Below, piece after piece: positions 26,393 through 36,900 of a stretch of 64,000 bases of DNA. The stretch covers positions 1 through 64,000 of the forward strand of contig NZ_JAELTP010000002.1 of NCBI RefSeq assembly GCF_016428915.1. The letters are read 5' to 3'. Positions within the stretch are counted from its first letter, which is position 1; every line of letters starts with the position of its first letter. Position numbers and translations under genes: made by a program. Origin of the DNA: Pandoraea sp. ASV26. GTDB taxonomy: Bacteria > Pseudomonadota > Gammaproteobacteria > Burkholderiales > Burkholderiaceae. The notes beneath the pieces are model-generated. The model saw nothing but the letters and a program-made list of their open reading frames with translations. It ran no database searches and was not told where the DNA came from.

Positions 26393-27133
26393 GTGAAGTT
26401 TGCAGTTTTAACGTCAGACATCGGGCTTTACGACGCGATTGATCACCACCTGCGCACCGATGGCAACTGTCAGCGTTTCGACGACGCCGCTCAGTATCTC
26501 GTTGCCGCCTCGCGCGTGCCCTTCGCCGCGGTGCTCGTCGACGCCGCGCTTGGCCCCCTCGACTTGCAGGGCGTGCTTGCCCGACGACGCGGTACGCGAA
26601 GCGCCGGGGCGCCCGTCATTGGCTTTGGCACGCCGTTATGGATGCTCGACCTCTCGTTCCGGGCAGGCTGTGACGATGTGCTGCCGTTACCGGTCGACAT
26701 GGCCGAGCTTCGGATGCGTCTGGCGCTCACGCTGCACCGGCGCGCCTCGGCCAACGCCGCGCGCAGCGACGAAATTCTCGAAGTCGGCGCCTACCTGCTC
26801 GACCGCGGCCGTGACACGGTGGCGGTCAATGGCATCGAAGTGGCGCTGAGCGCGCGTGAGTTCGCGCTGGCGTGGATGATGTTCTCTGCCCCTGAGGTCC
26901 GGGTGAGCCGCGCCCGCATTGCATCGTTGATCTGGCGCAGCGACGAGACGGCGGCCGCGCGCAGCATCGAACAGCACGTTTATCTGTTGCGAAATCGCCT
27001 CGGCCTGCGCGGTGAGCACGGCCTCGTACTGCGCGCCGTGTACGGCGGTGGCTATTGCCTCGCCGCTCGTGTCCGACGCGTCGCACGAGCGCTCCCGCGC
27101 GCGCAGGCCTTGCCTGGCGCACCGCGCAATTGA
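26393..27133 (+). CDS. Orphan OmpR/PhoB-type response regulator with divergent receiver
   Basis: About 246 residues. The N-terminal 115 residues look like a receiver, but the usual acidic pair at the start is replaced by TSDIGLYDA, and the phosphoacceptor region reads VLVDAALGPLD. The C terminus (residues 125-225) is a winged helix: GIEVALSAREFALAWMMF, IASLIWRSD, RSIEQHVYLLRNRLGL and VYGGGYCL. No sensor kinase gene adjoins it. I chose the GTG at 26393 because AGGAG lies six nt upstream; the longer ATG at 26348 has no clear site and adds charged residues before the first beta strand. The target genes are not evident from the sequence. Confidence 0.82.
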   Translation: MKFAVLTSDIGLYDAIDHHLRTDGNCQRFDDAAQYLVAASRVPFAAVLVDAALGPLDLQGVLARRRGTRSAGAPVIGFGTPLWMLDLSFRAGCDDVLPLPVDMAELRMRLALTLHRRASANAARSDEILEVGAYLLDRGRDTVAVNGIEVALSAREFALAWMMFSAPEVRVSRARIASLIWRSDETAAARSIEQHVYLLRNRLGLRGEHGLVLRAVYGGGYCLAARVRRVARALPRAQALPGAPRN

Positions 27134-27221
27134 TAAGCTCTCGGCCGGCCAACGACCGGACGCGCCGAGGCCACAGTGCGTCCGGCCGTCTTCCGGCACA
27201 CGACAATAGCGAGATAACAGC

Positions 27222-27719
27222 ATGCAGCAACGCAGGACTCACCGAACGGCACGCACTGCCGCTGCCGCCCTGATGGCACTGACGACGCTCGCCCTGTGCG
27301 TCACCCACGCCAGCGCCAACGCCAACGCCGAAGCGCTCCACCCTATCAAGACGTCCAGACAGGAACTGGCCGGACCGGTGTTCGATCGCGCCGACGCCGT
27401 GCACGACAGCGAGGATGGCAACGAGACGGTCGACGTGAGCACGTTCACCTCAGGCGACAAGGCCTTTCAGACCGGCGTGTTCAAGTCCGGCCCCGTGCGC
27501 GAGGAGATTCGTTCGGCGCCCGGGTATCCGTATACCGAATTGCTCGTTTTCCTGAGCGGCGGGGCAAAGTTCACGTCGAGCGACGGCAATGTCGTTGAAG
27601 CCGGCCCGGGCGAAGCCGTCACGTTGCCGAAGGGCTGGACGGGTGTCTTCGAGTCGAACGGCTACACGAAGCTCTATGCTGTCTACGATCCGGAAGCGCC
27701 CGCACATATCGGGCAGTAA
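27222..27719 (+). CDS. Secreted cupin-domain protein
   Basis: A 165-residue protein with an N-terminal signal peptide (hydrophobic ALMALTTLALCVTHASA, cleavage near residue 33) and a single cupin barrel of the DUF861/EutQ type: YTELLVFLSGGAKFTSSDG and AGPGEAVTLPKGWTGVFE. Related proteins are annotated as ureidoglycine aminohydrolase-like or unknown. The export signal implies a periplasmic site. Few classic cupin metal ligands are visible, so an enzymatic role is uncertain. It stands alone between the orphan regulator and a terminator. Confidence 0.85.
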   Translation: MQQRRTHRTARTAAAALMALTTLALCVTHASANANAEALHPIKTSRQELAGPVFDRADAVHDSEDGNETVDVSTFTSGDKAFQTGVFKSGPVREEIRSAPGYPYTELLVFLSGGAKFTSSDGNVVEAGPGEAVTLPKGWTGVFESNGYTKLYAVYDPEAPAHIGQ

Positions 27720-27748
27720 GCGACAGCACACGGCCTGTTCGCCGTCAC

Positions 27749-27783
27749 AACGAAAACGGCCCGTCATGCGGGCCGTTTTCGTT
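27749..27783. terminator. Bidirectional terminator between cupin and P450 genes
   Basis: AACGAAAACGGCCCG and CGGGCCGTTTTCGTT are perfect 15-base complements with a 5-nt loop. The GC core is flanked by AAAA on one side and TTTT on the other, so it can end both the cupin transcript and the convergent P450 transcript. Confidence 0.92.
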
Positions 27784-27836
27784 CATCCTGCCTTGATGCC
27801 GGATCAATGCCAGTTCAATGCCGTATCAACGCGGCA

Positions 27837-29036
27837 TCAATACGTCGCCATGAGCGACGCCACCCCGCGCAGGCTGTGCCGACGGTGCCAACGCAGCGTG
27901 TCGAGCCCGGTGATCTGCAACTGCGGAAAGCTCCTGAGCAGCGTGTCCAGCGCGATTTGCAGCGTCGCCGTGGCAAGCCGCGCACCCAGGCAATGGTGAA
28001 TCCCCGCGCTGAAAGAAATCAGACGACCGTGATTATGGCGTCCGATATCGAAGCGATCCGGGTTCTCGAAGCGCGCCGGATCGCGGTTGGCCGCGCCCAG
28101 CAGCATGAACACCGTCGTACCCGTCTCGATGGCGACATCGCCCACTCGCACCGGCACGAGCGCCGTGCGCGCCACCATCTGCACCGAACTGTCGAAACGC
28201 ATGGCTTCGATGACAGCGGCCTGCGTGAGCGACGGATCATTGCGCAAACGCTGCCACTGCACGGGGTCGCGATAGAGGTGAATCAGCGCATTGCCCAGCA
28301 TGTTCGACGTTGTCTCGTGACCCGCCACGAAGAGCAGCAACATGTTGGCGACGATTTCCTCATCGGTCAGGCCGCCCTCGCCGCTCGTGGCCACGACCAG
28401 CGCGGAGAGCAGATCCTCTGCCGGCTGACGGCGTCGCACGTGCAACAACCGCTCGAAATAGGCTTCGAGCGTGAGCGCGCCCTGGTTCGCGTCGGCAAGC
28501 CCGGCGTCGTCGAGCGGCGCCAGATCCAATGCCCGCACCAGCGCGGCGGCACTTTTTCCGAGCATGTATCCGTCGTCGAGCGGCACGTCGAGCATGCGGC
28601 AGATGACGCGCAACGGCAGCGGGAAGCAATACGCCGGTATCAGATCGACCGGGCCCGTGGCGGGCATTGCTTCCACGAGTCGGGCGGCCTGCTCATGCAT
28701 GACCGACGAGAGATCTTCCACGCGACGCGCGTTGAACGCGTGCATCAGCAGGGAGCGCAGCCGCGTGTGCTCCGGCGGGTTCGCCATCAGGAACATGCGG
28801 CTGATCGCCCGAAAGACCGGTTGCTCGACCGCGAGCGGGCCATAGCGCGCGATGACGCTCGGCATATACGCCTTGCCCATACGACGGTCGTGCAGCAAGG
28901 CTTCGATAAGATCGTAGCGGCCCGTCATCATCAGCGACGGGCCGATCGTTACAAGATCGCCCGCCCGACGCAGACGCTCGTAGACAGGATAGGGATCGTC
29001 GAAGAAGGCCGGGGTTGAAAAATCAGCGAGGTTCAT
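27837..29036 (-). CDS. Cytochrome P450
   Basis: A 399-residue soluble bacterial P450. The heme ligand motif FSAGIHHCLGARLA lies near residue 347, the oxygen-activation helix AGHETTSN near 240, and the ExxR motif as EAMR near 280. The ATG at 29036 overlaps the end of the anti-sigma gene by 14 bp, so the P450 is co-transcribed with an ECF sigma/anti-sigma pair. No ferredoxin or ferredoxin reductase gene adjoins it. The substrate cannot be deduced. The longer open frame at the N terminus is not P450-like and is left out. Confidence 0.94.
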   Translation of the reverse strand: MNLADFSTPAFFDDPYPVYERLRRAGDLVTIGPSLMMTGRYDLIEALLHDRRMGKAYMPSVIARYGPLAVEQPVFRAISRMFLMANPPEHTRLRSLLMHAFNARRVEDLSSVMHEQAARLVEAMPATGPVDLIPAYCFPLPLRVICRMLDVPLDDGYMLGKSAAALVRALDLAPLDDAGLADANQGALTLEAYFERLLHVRRRQPAEDLLSALVVATSGEGGLTDEEIVANMLLLFVAGHETTSNMLGNALIHLYRDPVQWQRLRNDPSLTQAAVIEAMRFDSSVQMVARTALVPVRVGDVAIETGTTVFMLLGAANRDPARFENPDRFDIGRHNHGRLISFSAGIHHCLGARLATATLQIALDTLLRSFPQLQITGLDTLRWHRRHSLRGVASLMATY

Positions 29037-30093
29037 GAGCATCAGAAAAGGAAGACTCGGCGGCGTCGGTGGCTGGCAGCGTCCTGGCGCCGTCGTACAG
29101 CACCGGCACGACCATGTTGGCCAGCGCACGCGCAATCGGCAGCAGGTCAACTGACCCGGAAGGCGCGACCAGCGCGAACATTTGTCCTTCACGGCGCCAC
29201 GTCACGGTCTGCATGGGGGGAATCGTCTGTGCAGAAGGCCCGTGGTCAAGGCGTGTGTCCTTGACCACGTAGAGTCCTACCGGCGGTCCCTCGCGCGGCA
29301 AATAGGCCATCTGCACTACGGCGCGGCCGTCGAACTGCAAGCGCTGCAAACGCTTGAACGCCATGCCGGCACGCCGCAGATCGGGAACGGCGATGGGAAT
29401 ATCGTCGCGCAGCCGGATGGCGCGCACCGTGGCAATCACTTCGGCCGGCTCGTCGTCCAGAGGCTCTAGCGTTGCACGGGCATACAGGGTTTGATAAGAC
29501 ACGAACGCACGCACCCAAGGCTCGTACGAGCCATGCCACGCATTGCGCTCTTCCGGCGGCGACGCGGCGGAAACGGCAGCGACATCGGCATGGCCTTCGC
29601 CAGCCACGCTCCCCGTCACGGGCATCGGCGTCGGCGCGGGTTCTTCCGTCAGAAAACGCGCCCCGGCACAAGCGATGAGTACGGCAAATACCGCCGCCCC
29701 GGCAGAGAAGCCACCGACCTTCCACCACACGGCGGCGCGCTGGTGATCCGCCTGGATACGGCCACCTGCCGCGCCAGCGCGATACAGCCGGGCACGGGCA
29801 CGATAGCGCGCACCCGCGAAGCATGCGTCGTTCGCACTTGCCGCGTGCGACGGCACCTCGGGCGCAGCGTGCGCGCGCTCCAGCGTGCGCACGGTTGCGA
29901 TCAGCGTCGAGGGGACCGGGGGAGCGACCAGTGTGTCGAATGCCTGCTGGTAAGGCACGTCGGAGGCACGCAACGCGGCGAGGCGCGCCGCCAGTTCGGG
30001 CGAGCGCAAAAGTTCGGCCGCGACCTTCGCGCGAGCGTCGTCGCTCAGGCTGCCATCGAGGTAGGACAAGAGGGTCTGGTCGTAGATCAGCAT
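29023..30093 (-). CDS. Membrane anti-sigma factor, partner of the adjacent ECF sigma factor
   Basis: A 356-residue protein with a cytoplasmic N-terminal helical region (LLSYLDGSLSDDARAKVAAELLRSPELAARLAAL, split by turns) typical of anti-sigma factors, one membrane segment near residue 130 (GGFSAGAAVFAVLIACAG) and a periplasmic C-terminal region of about 200 residues. The zinc anti-sigma motif HxxxCxxC is absent, so it is not a redox-sensing ZAS protein. The position directly after the sigma gene and the topology support the call; the periplasmic signal it senses is unknown. Confidence 0.82.
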   Translation of the reverse strand: MLIYDQTLLSYLDGSLSDDARAKVAAELLRSPELAARLAALRASDVPYQQAFDTLVAPPVPSTLIATVRTLERAHAAPEVPSHAASANDACFAGARYRARARLYRAGAAGGRIQADHQRAAVWWKVGGFSAGAAVFAVLIACAGARFLTEEPAPTPMPVTGSVAGEGHADVAAVSAASPPEERNAWHGSYEPWVRAFVSYQTLYARATLEPLDDEPAEVIATVRAIRLRDDIPIAVPDLRRAGMAFKRLQRLQFDGRAVVQMAYLPREGPPVGLYVVKDTRLDHGPSAQTIPPMQTVTWRREGQMFALVAPSGSVDLLPIARALANMVVPVLYDGARTLPATDAAESSFSDAHEPR

Positions 30094-30142
30094 TCGATCG
30101 AATTACGTCGAATCACGAGGGGCACATCAAGGGCAAGCGTGG

Positions 30143-30700
30143 TCACGTCGCAGTTTCGCCGAGTCCGGCGCTGCGTCGCCTGCGTGGCTCCACGTCGAAT
30201 TGCGCGCCAAGGCGCTCACGCGCAGCGCAAAGGCGTCCCATGACGGTAGCGATAGGAACATCGAGAATCTGAGCGGCTTCGCGATAACTGAAGCCTTCGA
30301 CGGCCACCAGCAGCAACGCCACGCGTTGCGGCGCTGGCAAGCGCTCAACGGCATCGACGATCTGGCGGTGTCCAACGTGTTCGTCCGGCAATCCCGACAC
30401 ACAGTCGGCAATATTTTCAAGAAGCGCATCGTCCCAGTCGACACCACCGCGATTGCGCACGTTGCGTGCGCGCAGTTCGTTCAGCCACAGGGAATGCACG
30501 ATGGCATAGACCCAGTGCAGCGGCGCACTGTCTGGCCGTAGCTGGGCATCGGCACGCTCGAGCGCACGCACGCAGGCGCGCTGCACGAGGTCTTCGGCGT
30601 CATGCCGGTCGCCGGTCAGCCGCAACGCGAACGTCCACAGCTTCGGCAACATGGGGAGCAGCAAACGCGCAAACCCCGAATCGTGCTCGAACTGCATCAT
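30143..30700 (-). CDS. ECF sigma factor controlling the sigma/anti-sigma/P450 operon
   Basis: A 185-residue ECF factor from the ATG at 30700. Region 2 is seen in RHDAEDLVQRACVRALE and WVYAIVHSLWLNELRARN, and region 4 in LPAPQRVALLLVAVEGFSYREAAQILDVP. An ATG one codon later and a GTG at 30706 are alternative starts; GGCGAG precedes the chosen ATG by five nt. It is unlike the OrbS-type factor at 15987. It presumably drives its own operon, with release controlled by the membrane anti-sigma protein. Confidence 0.9.
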   Translation of the reverse strand: MMQFEHDSGFARLLLPMLPKLWTFALRLTGDRHDAEDLVQRACVRALERADAQLRPDSAPLHWVYAIVHSLWLNELRARNVRNRGGVDWDDALLENIADCVSGLPDEHVGHRQIVDAVERLPAPQRVALLLVAVEGFSYREAAQILDVPIATVMGRLCAARERLGAQFDVEPRRRRSAGLGETAT

Positions 30701-30865
30701 GATCACTCGCCACTGCGGCCACAGGCCGAAAAAACCGCATTATTCACAAGTCGAGGTATGCAAAGAATATAAATCGCTCCAAATTCGCCTCAATACCGGC
30801 CGCAATACCGCTCATCCACGCGTAGATCGCCAGACCATGCGGCATACCGCCGTTCGACGGAATGA

Positions 30866-30896
30866 CGACGGGATGCCGTGACTGCGCATCCCGTCG
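30866..30896. terminator. Hairpin downstream of the giant glycoside hydrolase gene
   Basis: CGACGGGATGC and GCATCCCGTCG are perfect 11-base complements with a 9-nt loop, 27 bp past the stop codon of the giant gene. There is no T tract on either strand, so it may protect the 3' end or aid Rho-dependent ending. Confidence 0.5.
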
Positions 30897-30922
30897 CCAT
30901 TTCGCGACACAACCTCAAGTCG

Positions 30923-33900
30923 TCAGAAGCCGATTCCCAGCACTACATGCTCCGGCGACGGCGAGACCAGGGTGGAACTCTGGTCTGCCACGTCGTCGTA
31001 CGAGAAACCGTAAGCCTTGCGATCGATGCTGTGGTCATGCCAGAACTTGGCGTAGGCGTTGTAAGGCGCCTTGGCATACCAGGCCGGCGACGGTGCTGCC
31101 CACTGCGTGTCGTCTTCCATGATGTGCCGGTTCAACGCGGCGGCCACCTGCGCTTCAATCGCCAGTTCCGTCGAATTACCGGTCGCCAGCGTGCCGCGCG
31201 CTTCGAGCATGTCCTGCGTGCTCGGGCGGCCTACGTAGTACTTGCCGCCGACATACGCGCCGTTGCCCTGATCCACTTCCGTGAACACGAGCTGATCGCC
31301 CACCGTCTGACCGAGGAACTTGCGTGCATTCCCCCACATCGACAGCGTGAGCGTGTGGGTGCGGTAGTAATCCCACATGCTGGCGATGTAAGCATCGAAA
31401 TACTTGCCGTTCGGTTGTCCCTCGTCAAAGCTCCCCTTGCTCGGCGCCATGATGCGATACGGCGACGGGTTCATCGGGAGGAACTCCGGCGGCACTTCCT
31501 TCTGGTAAGCCGCGAAGATCGATGCCCGCGACTCGGTGATACCTGAGCGCACGTGCGTGGTCCGGTTGCTGCCGTACACATCCTGCGTCAGCGGGAAGCC
31601 GAACTGGTCGACCTGCGTGTTGTTCAGCCAAAGGCCGTTGTCGCCATACGTGAACTCGTACCAGTCGAAATAGACGTCGATGTTGGGATCCGTCGGGTTG
31701 CGCACATCCGGGCCGGCAAAGCCGATCTGATTGTTCGCATCCTTCAGGGTCTTGATGTACAGCGGCGAACCCAATGCCACGAAGGCTCGTGCGCCCGAGA
31801 GCTTCGGGAACTTCAGCGTCTTCGCCTGTGCCAGCGTGAAGAAGTAGTTGCTGTAGTTCTGGCCGTTCTTCGTCAGGTGCCCCGGCGCATCGTTATCGGC
31901 AGCCGACATCAGCACGGTGGTGCCATCCGGCTTCAGGTAGACGAACTGACCGTCCTTCGCCGGATCGTGTGCAATCACCGCGACGTAGATCTGGTCGTCC
32001 CGATAGGCACCGTTCGTGTTGTTGCGCAGTTCAACGCCGATCTGATTCTGATAGATCGGGTAGTTCGGGATGCTGCCGTCGTCCGGATTGCCGCCGGGAT
32101 TGCCGCCCGGGTTTTCCGTCGTCGGCGGCGGCGTCACCGTCAGCGTTGCCGCCGACGACGTCACCGTGTCGCCCGCCGAGTTGCTCACATCGACCGTGAA
32201 CGTGGCCCCATTGTCGGCGGCCGTCGTCGGTTGCGTGTCGTACGTCGAGGCATTGGCGCCCGGAATCAGGGTGCCGCCACGGCGCCAGCGATATGTCACG
32301 CCCTCAGGGTTGGAGACCGCCACGGCGAAATGTGCGCTCTGCCCCTGTTGCACCGACACATTGGCCGGCTGGCCGATGATGACGGGCAGCGCAGGCGGCG
32401 TCGGCGGCGGCGTGTCGCCGTCCGTCGGACCGTACACTTCGAACTCGAACAGCGAATAACCATAAGGTGAAGCGCGCTTGATACCTGCCATGCGGACATA
32501 GCGGGCCGTCGTCACGGCAAACTTCAGGGTCTCGACGCCCCCCTGGCCGTTCGGCTGCGACGCCACCCGGGTCCAGTTCTGGTTGTCGTTCGACACCTGA
32601 ATTTCGTAAGCAGCTCCGTAGGCACGCTCCCAGCGCAGCACCACTCTCGACACAGGCACCGGAGCGCCCAGGTCGACAGAGAGCCATGCGTTATCGGCGA
32701 AATCCGACGACCAACGCGAATCCAGCTTGCCGTCGACCGCAAAGCGTGCCGCCGTACCCGGGCCCTCGGCACCGCTTGCGAAGGCGGGCTTGCCCTGCGC
32801 AAGGTTGCCGTTGGTCACACCACCGCCACCGGTATCGCCACCCACCGGGTTGGTCAGCGGCGGGGTGCCGCCAGCCGGGCCATACACTTCAAACTCAAAC
32901 AGCGAGTAACCATACGGCGACGAGCGCTGGATACCGGCCATGCGGACATAGCGCGCCGTGACCGGAGCGAACGGCACTTGCTCCGTACCGCCCTGACCGG
33001 CGGACTGGCCACCGACCTTGCGCCACGTGTTGCCGTCGTCCGAGACCTGAATCTCGTACGCCGCACCGTAAGCACGCTCCCAACGCAGCACCACTTGCGA
33101 AATCTGGGTGGGTGCCCCCAGATCCACCGCGAGCCAGGCGTTGTCGTTGAAGTCCGACGACCAACGCGAGTCGCCGTTACCGTCGACCGCATTGCTGGCC
33201 GGCGTACCTGCGGGGTTCTCCGCACCGCTGGCGTAGGCGCGCTTGCCCAGTGCCAGATTTATCGGCTTGGTGCCGTCGTTGCCATTGCCACCGCCGTTGC
33301 CGTTGTCGCCGGGCCCGCCTGGCGCCGGATTACCGGGGTTGCCCGGATTATCGGGATTGCCGGGGGTGCCACCGGTCGGCGCCGACGTCACCGTCAGTTG
33401 TGCCGGGGTGCTGGTGATGTTCAGTTGGCCGTCATCAACCACCACGGCGTACTGCGCACCGTTGTCGGCCATCGTCGCAGGCGGCGTGTCGTACGCGGGC
33501 TCCGAGGTCACGGCCACTTGCTGAGCGTTTCGGAACCACGTGTATTGCAGTTTCGCCGCACTGATCACCGACACCGAGAAGTGCGCCGACTGGCCCACCT
33601 GCACGGTCTGCGGCTGCGGTTGACGATCGAAACTCAGCTTCGGACCATAGATCTCGAACTCGAACAGCGAGAAGCCGTACTCGGTCGCACGCTTGACACC
33701 CTGCATACGGACATAGCGTGCGGTCACCGTCTGGAACGACAGGTTCTCCGTACCGCCACGGCCCGAATTCTGGGTGTACACCGGCGTCCAGTCACCGTCG
33801 TTGCCAGTGTCCGAGACCTGAATCACATACTGCTTGCCGTAAGCACGTTCCCACTTCAGGCGCACCAGGTTGACTGCCTGCGACTTACCCAGATCGATCG

Positions 33901-36900
33901 TGATGTTGGCCTGATCGACGAAGTTCGACGACCAGCGCGTGTCGAGGTCCCCATCGACCACGTGGGACGCCGCGCCGAACCCGGGATTTTCAACGCCCGA
34001 GGCCGTGACCGTCTTGCCCAATGCGAGGTTCTGGTCGTTGGACGGCACACCATCCACGACGTTGAGCGTCGCACCCTGACTCAACAGACTGGCGCCACCC
34101 GCGCTGACCAACACGGTGAATTGCGCACCGTTATCGTCGAGCTTCACGGCCGGCGTGGTGTAGCTCACCGACGTTGCACCGTCGATCGGCTGCCCATCGC
34201 GATACCACTGATACGACAGCGTGCCATTGCCGGTAGCGCTGATCGTGAACGTCGCCGTCTTGCCAATCGAGGCCGATTGGTTCACCGGCTGCGCCGCGAT
34301 CACCGGCAGCGGCACCTGGCCGTTATTGCCGTTGTTACCGTTATTGCCATTACCCGGGTCTGGCGCCGCCGTCACGCTGAGCTTGAATTTCCGGCTCGTG
34401 ACGCTGCCCGACGCGTTGCTTGCCACGACGTAGTATTGCGTGCCGTCGTCTTCCTTCTTCAACAGCGGCGTGTCGTAGACCGGGGCCGACGACGTGTACA
34501 CCAGCGTATCCGCCGCCTCACCGGCTCTGGCCGCGCGATACCAGCGCAACGTGAGCGGTGCCGAGCCGTTGATGCCCAGGCTGAAGTGAGCCGACTTGCC
34601 GACCGTACCCTGTTGGTCGTCAGGCTGCACCGTCACCGTCGGCGGCGTCACCTGTGCCGTACCGGCAACGCACAGCACCCAACCCGGGGCATTGTCGATC
34701 AGGCCCTGCTGGTCTTCTCCGGCCGACGTAATCAGGTAAGCCTGACGCGAATCCGTCGGCAGCAGCGTCGACGTCCATGTCGTCCACTTTGCCGGGAACG
34801 CACACGCCGCACTGTTGTTGCCGGCAATCGACAGCGCTTCGTCGCGCGTCGGCAGACGCTTGCCTTGCGCTTCGCACCAGGCCTGCGCGGCCTGCTGCGT
34901 GAACTGCGCGCCCGCCTCCGTCAGCGTGTACTGCTTGCGGTTCCAGACGAGCGTACTGCCGGTATCCTTCACTTCGCCGGGATTGAGCACCGTGTAACGT
35001 TCGTTGGTGAAAAGCCCCCCGTCGTTACAGTTCGGCACGTTGTAGACCTCAACCTCGTAGAGCGAGTAACCGTATTGGGTTGCGCGTTTCTGGCCGACCA
35101 TGCGCACATAGCGTGCGGTGACCATCGGGAAGGTGAAGTCATCCACGCCACCGGAAAAACCGACCGGCGACTCGTACGCCTTGACGTAGTCGATGTTGTT
35201 GTTCGACACCTCGACGCGGTACGAGCTCGCATAAGCGTTTTCCCAACGCAGGATCATGCGGTTGATCGGCATCGGCGCCCCGAGGTCGACCGTGATCGAT
35301 GCGTCGTCGCCGGCCTTGATATCCGAGCCCCAGCGCGAACTGACGTTGCCATCGGTCACATTGCCCGCCGGCATGCCTTGCGGGTCTTCATAGCTGCTCG
35401 CGAAAGCCCGCTTGCCCTGCGCCAGGTTCACACCCGGTGCTGCCTGACTCAACGTCGCGGGGTCGCTTGTCACTGACACGCCAGAGGCGTTCGAGACGGT
35501 CACGGTGTACTTGCCCAGATCCTTCGGTGCGACAGCATCGATCGTGAAGGTCGGCGAGTCGCCGCCCACCACGCCCGACGGGCCGCTCCACAGGTAATGC
35601 AAGGGCTTCGAGCCGTCGGCCTCGACCGTGAAGGTCGCGCTCTGGTTGAGCATGGCCACCGTGTTTGCGGGACCACGCGTGATCTTCGGCGTGGTTGCCG
35701 CGTTGACCTTGAGCGCTACCGGCGTCGACGTCACCTGAGCCAGCGGGTTCTTGACCGTCACCTTGAACAGTGCACCGTCGTCCTGCGCCGACACCACGGG
35801 CGTGGTGTAGGTCGCCGACTTCGCGCCGTCAATGGCGACATCGTTGCGGAACCACTGATACTCGATCACCGGCGAGCCCGTCACCGCCACGCTGAACGTC
35901 GCTGTCTGGCCGACGAACACCGTTTGCGCTGCGGGCGGCGTGTCGATCGTGACTGCGCGCGCCGGGATCACCGACAGCACGGCGTCGTTCGAGGTGACGA
36001 CACCGGCGCCGTTGCGAATCCGCACACCGTAGACATGGCCATTGTCCGTGCCGACGGCGGCAGGCGTGTCGTAGCTGCTGCCGGTCGCGCCCGGAATATC
36101 CTGATGGTCGCGCTGCCACTGGAACGTCATGGGCGCGGCCCCCGAGGCCAGCACATCGAAATGCGCCGGCTGACCGACACTGACCGTCTGGCTTGCGGGT
36201 TGCACCACAATCACCGGCGCCGACGAGGCGGCCTGCACCGGAACCACCACGGCCGGCTTGACTTCGTACGAGACCTTGCCGCTGCCCAGACCCGGCGACG
36301 TGGCGCTCACCGTCACACGGCCCGGCTGGAACGTGCTGCGGATGGCCACACGCGTCAGCCCCCCCTCGGCGGCAAGTTCGGGATCGCCAGGGGCGTGATA
36401 ACCGGCAGGCTTGCCGTCTGTCACAACGTGATTCCAACCGCCGCGATAGTTGGCCACGGCGGTGTTGTCCACCGAGAACGTGATGTTGTTCGTTGCGCTC
36501 GGCACGACCACACCGTTGGCATCGACGACAGCCGCCGTGATGAAGACGGCGTCCGACCCATTGGCCGTGACCTGGAACGACTGCCCGTCCGGGCGCACGA
36601 CTTGCGGCACCACCGACAGCACGATGTGATCCGGTGCCCCGGCGGTGACCTGCTCGTCCATCACCGTGACGCCGTTGGCCGTGACAAGCGCGCCGAACGG
36701 GTCGACACACAGTGCCTGAATGCGACCCGGCACCCAGGGCACGTTGTCCCAATGGACCTGACCGACCAGACCGGTCGTGGTCCCTGCCGCGTTGTCGGTC
36801 GACGTGGCAAGCGAATTGGGCTTCTGATCCGCACCTTGCACCACGCCGTTGACCACGAGGCGCACGGCCGGACAGTTACTGAAAGCGTTCACGCGCACCA

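Noticed and set aside
32978-35476. An 832-codon plus-strand frame opposite the giant hydrolase
   Set aside because: It is the reverse of repeated CBM and Ig coding sequence and has no motif of its own.
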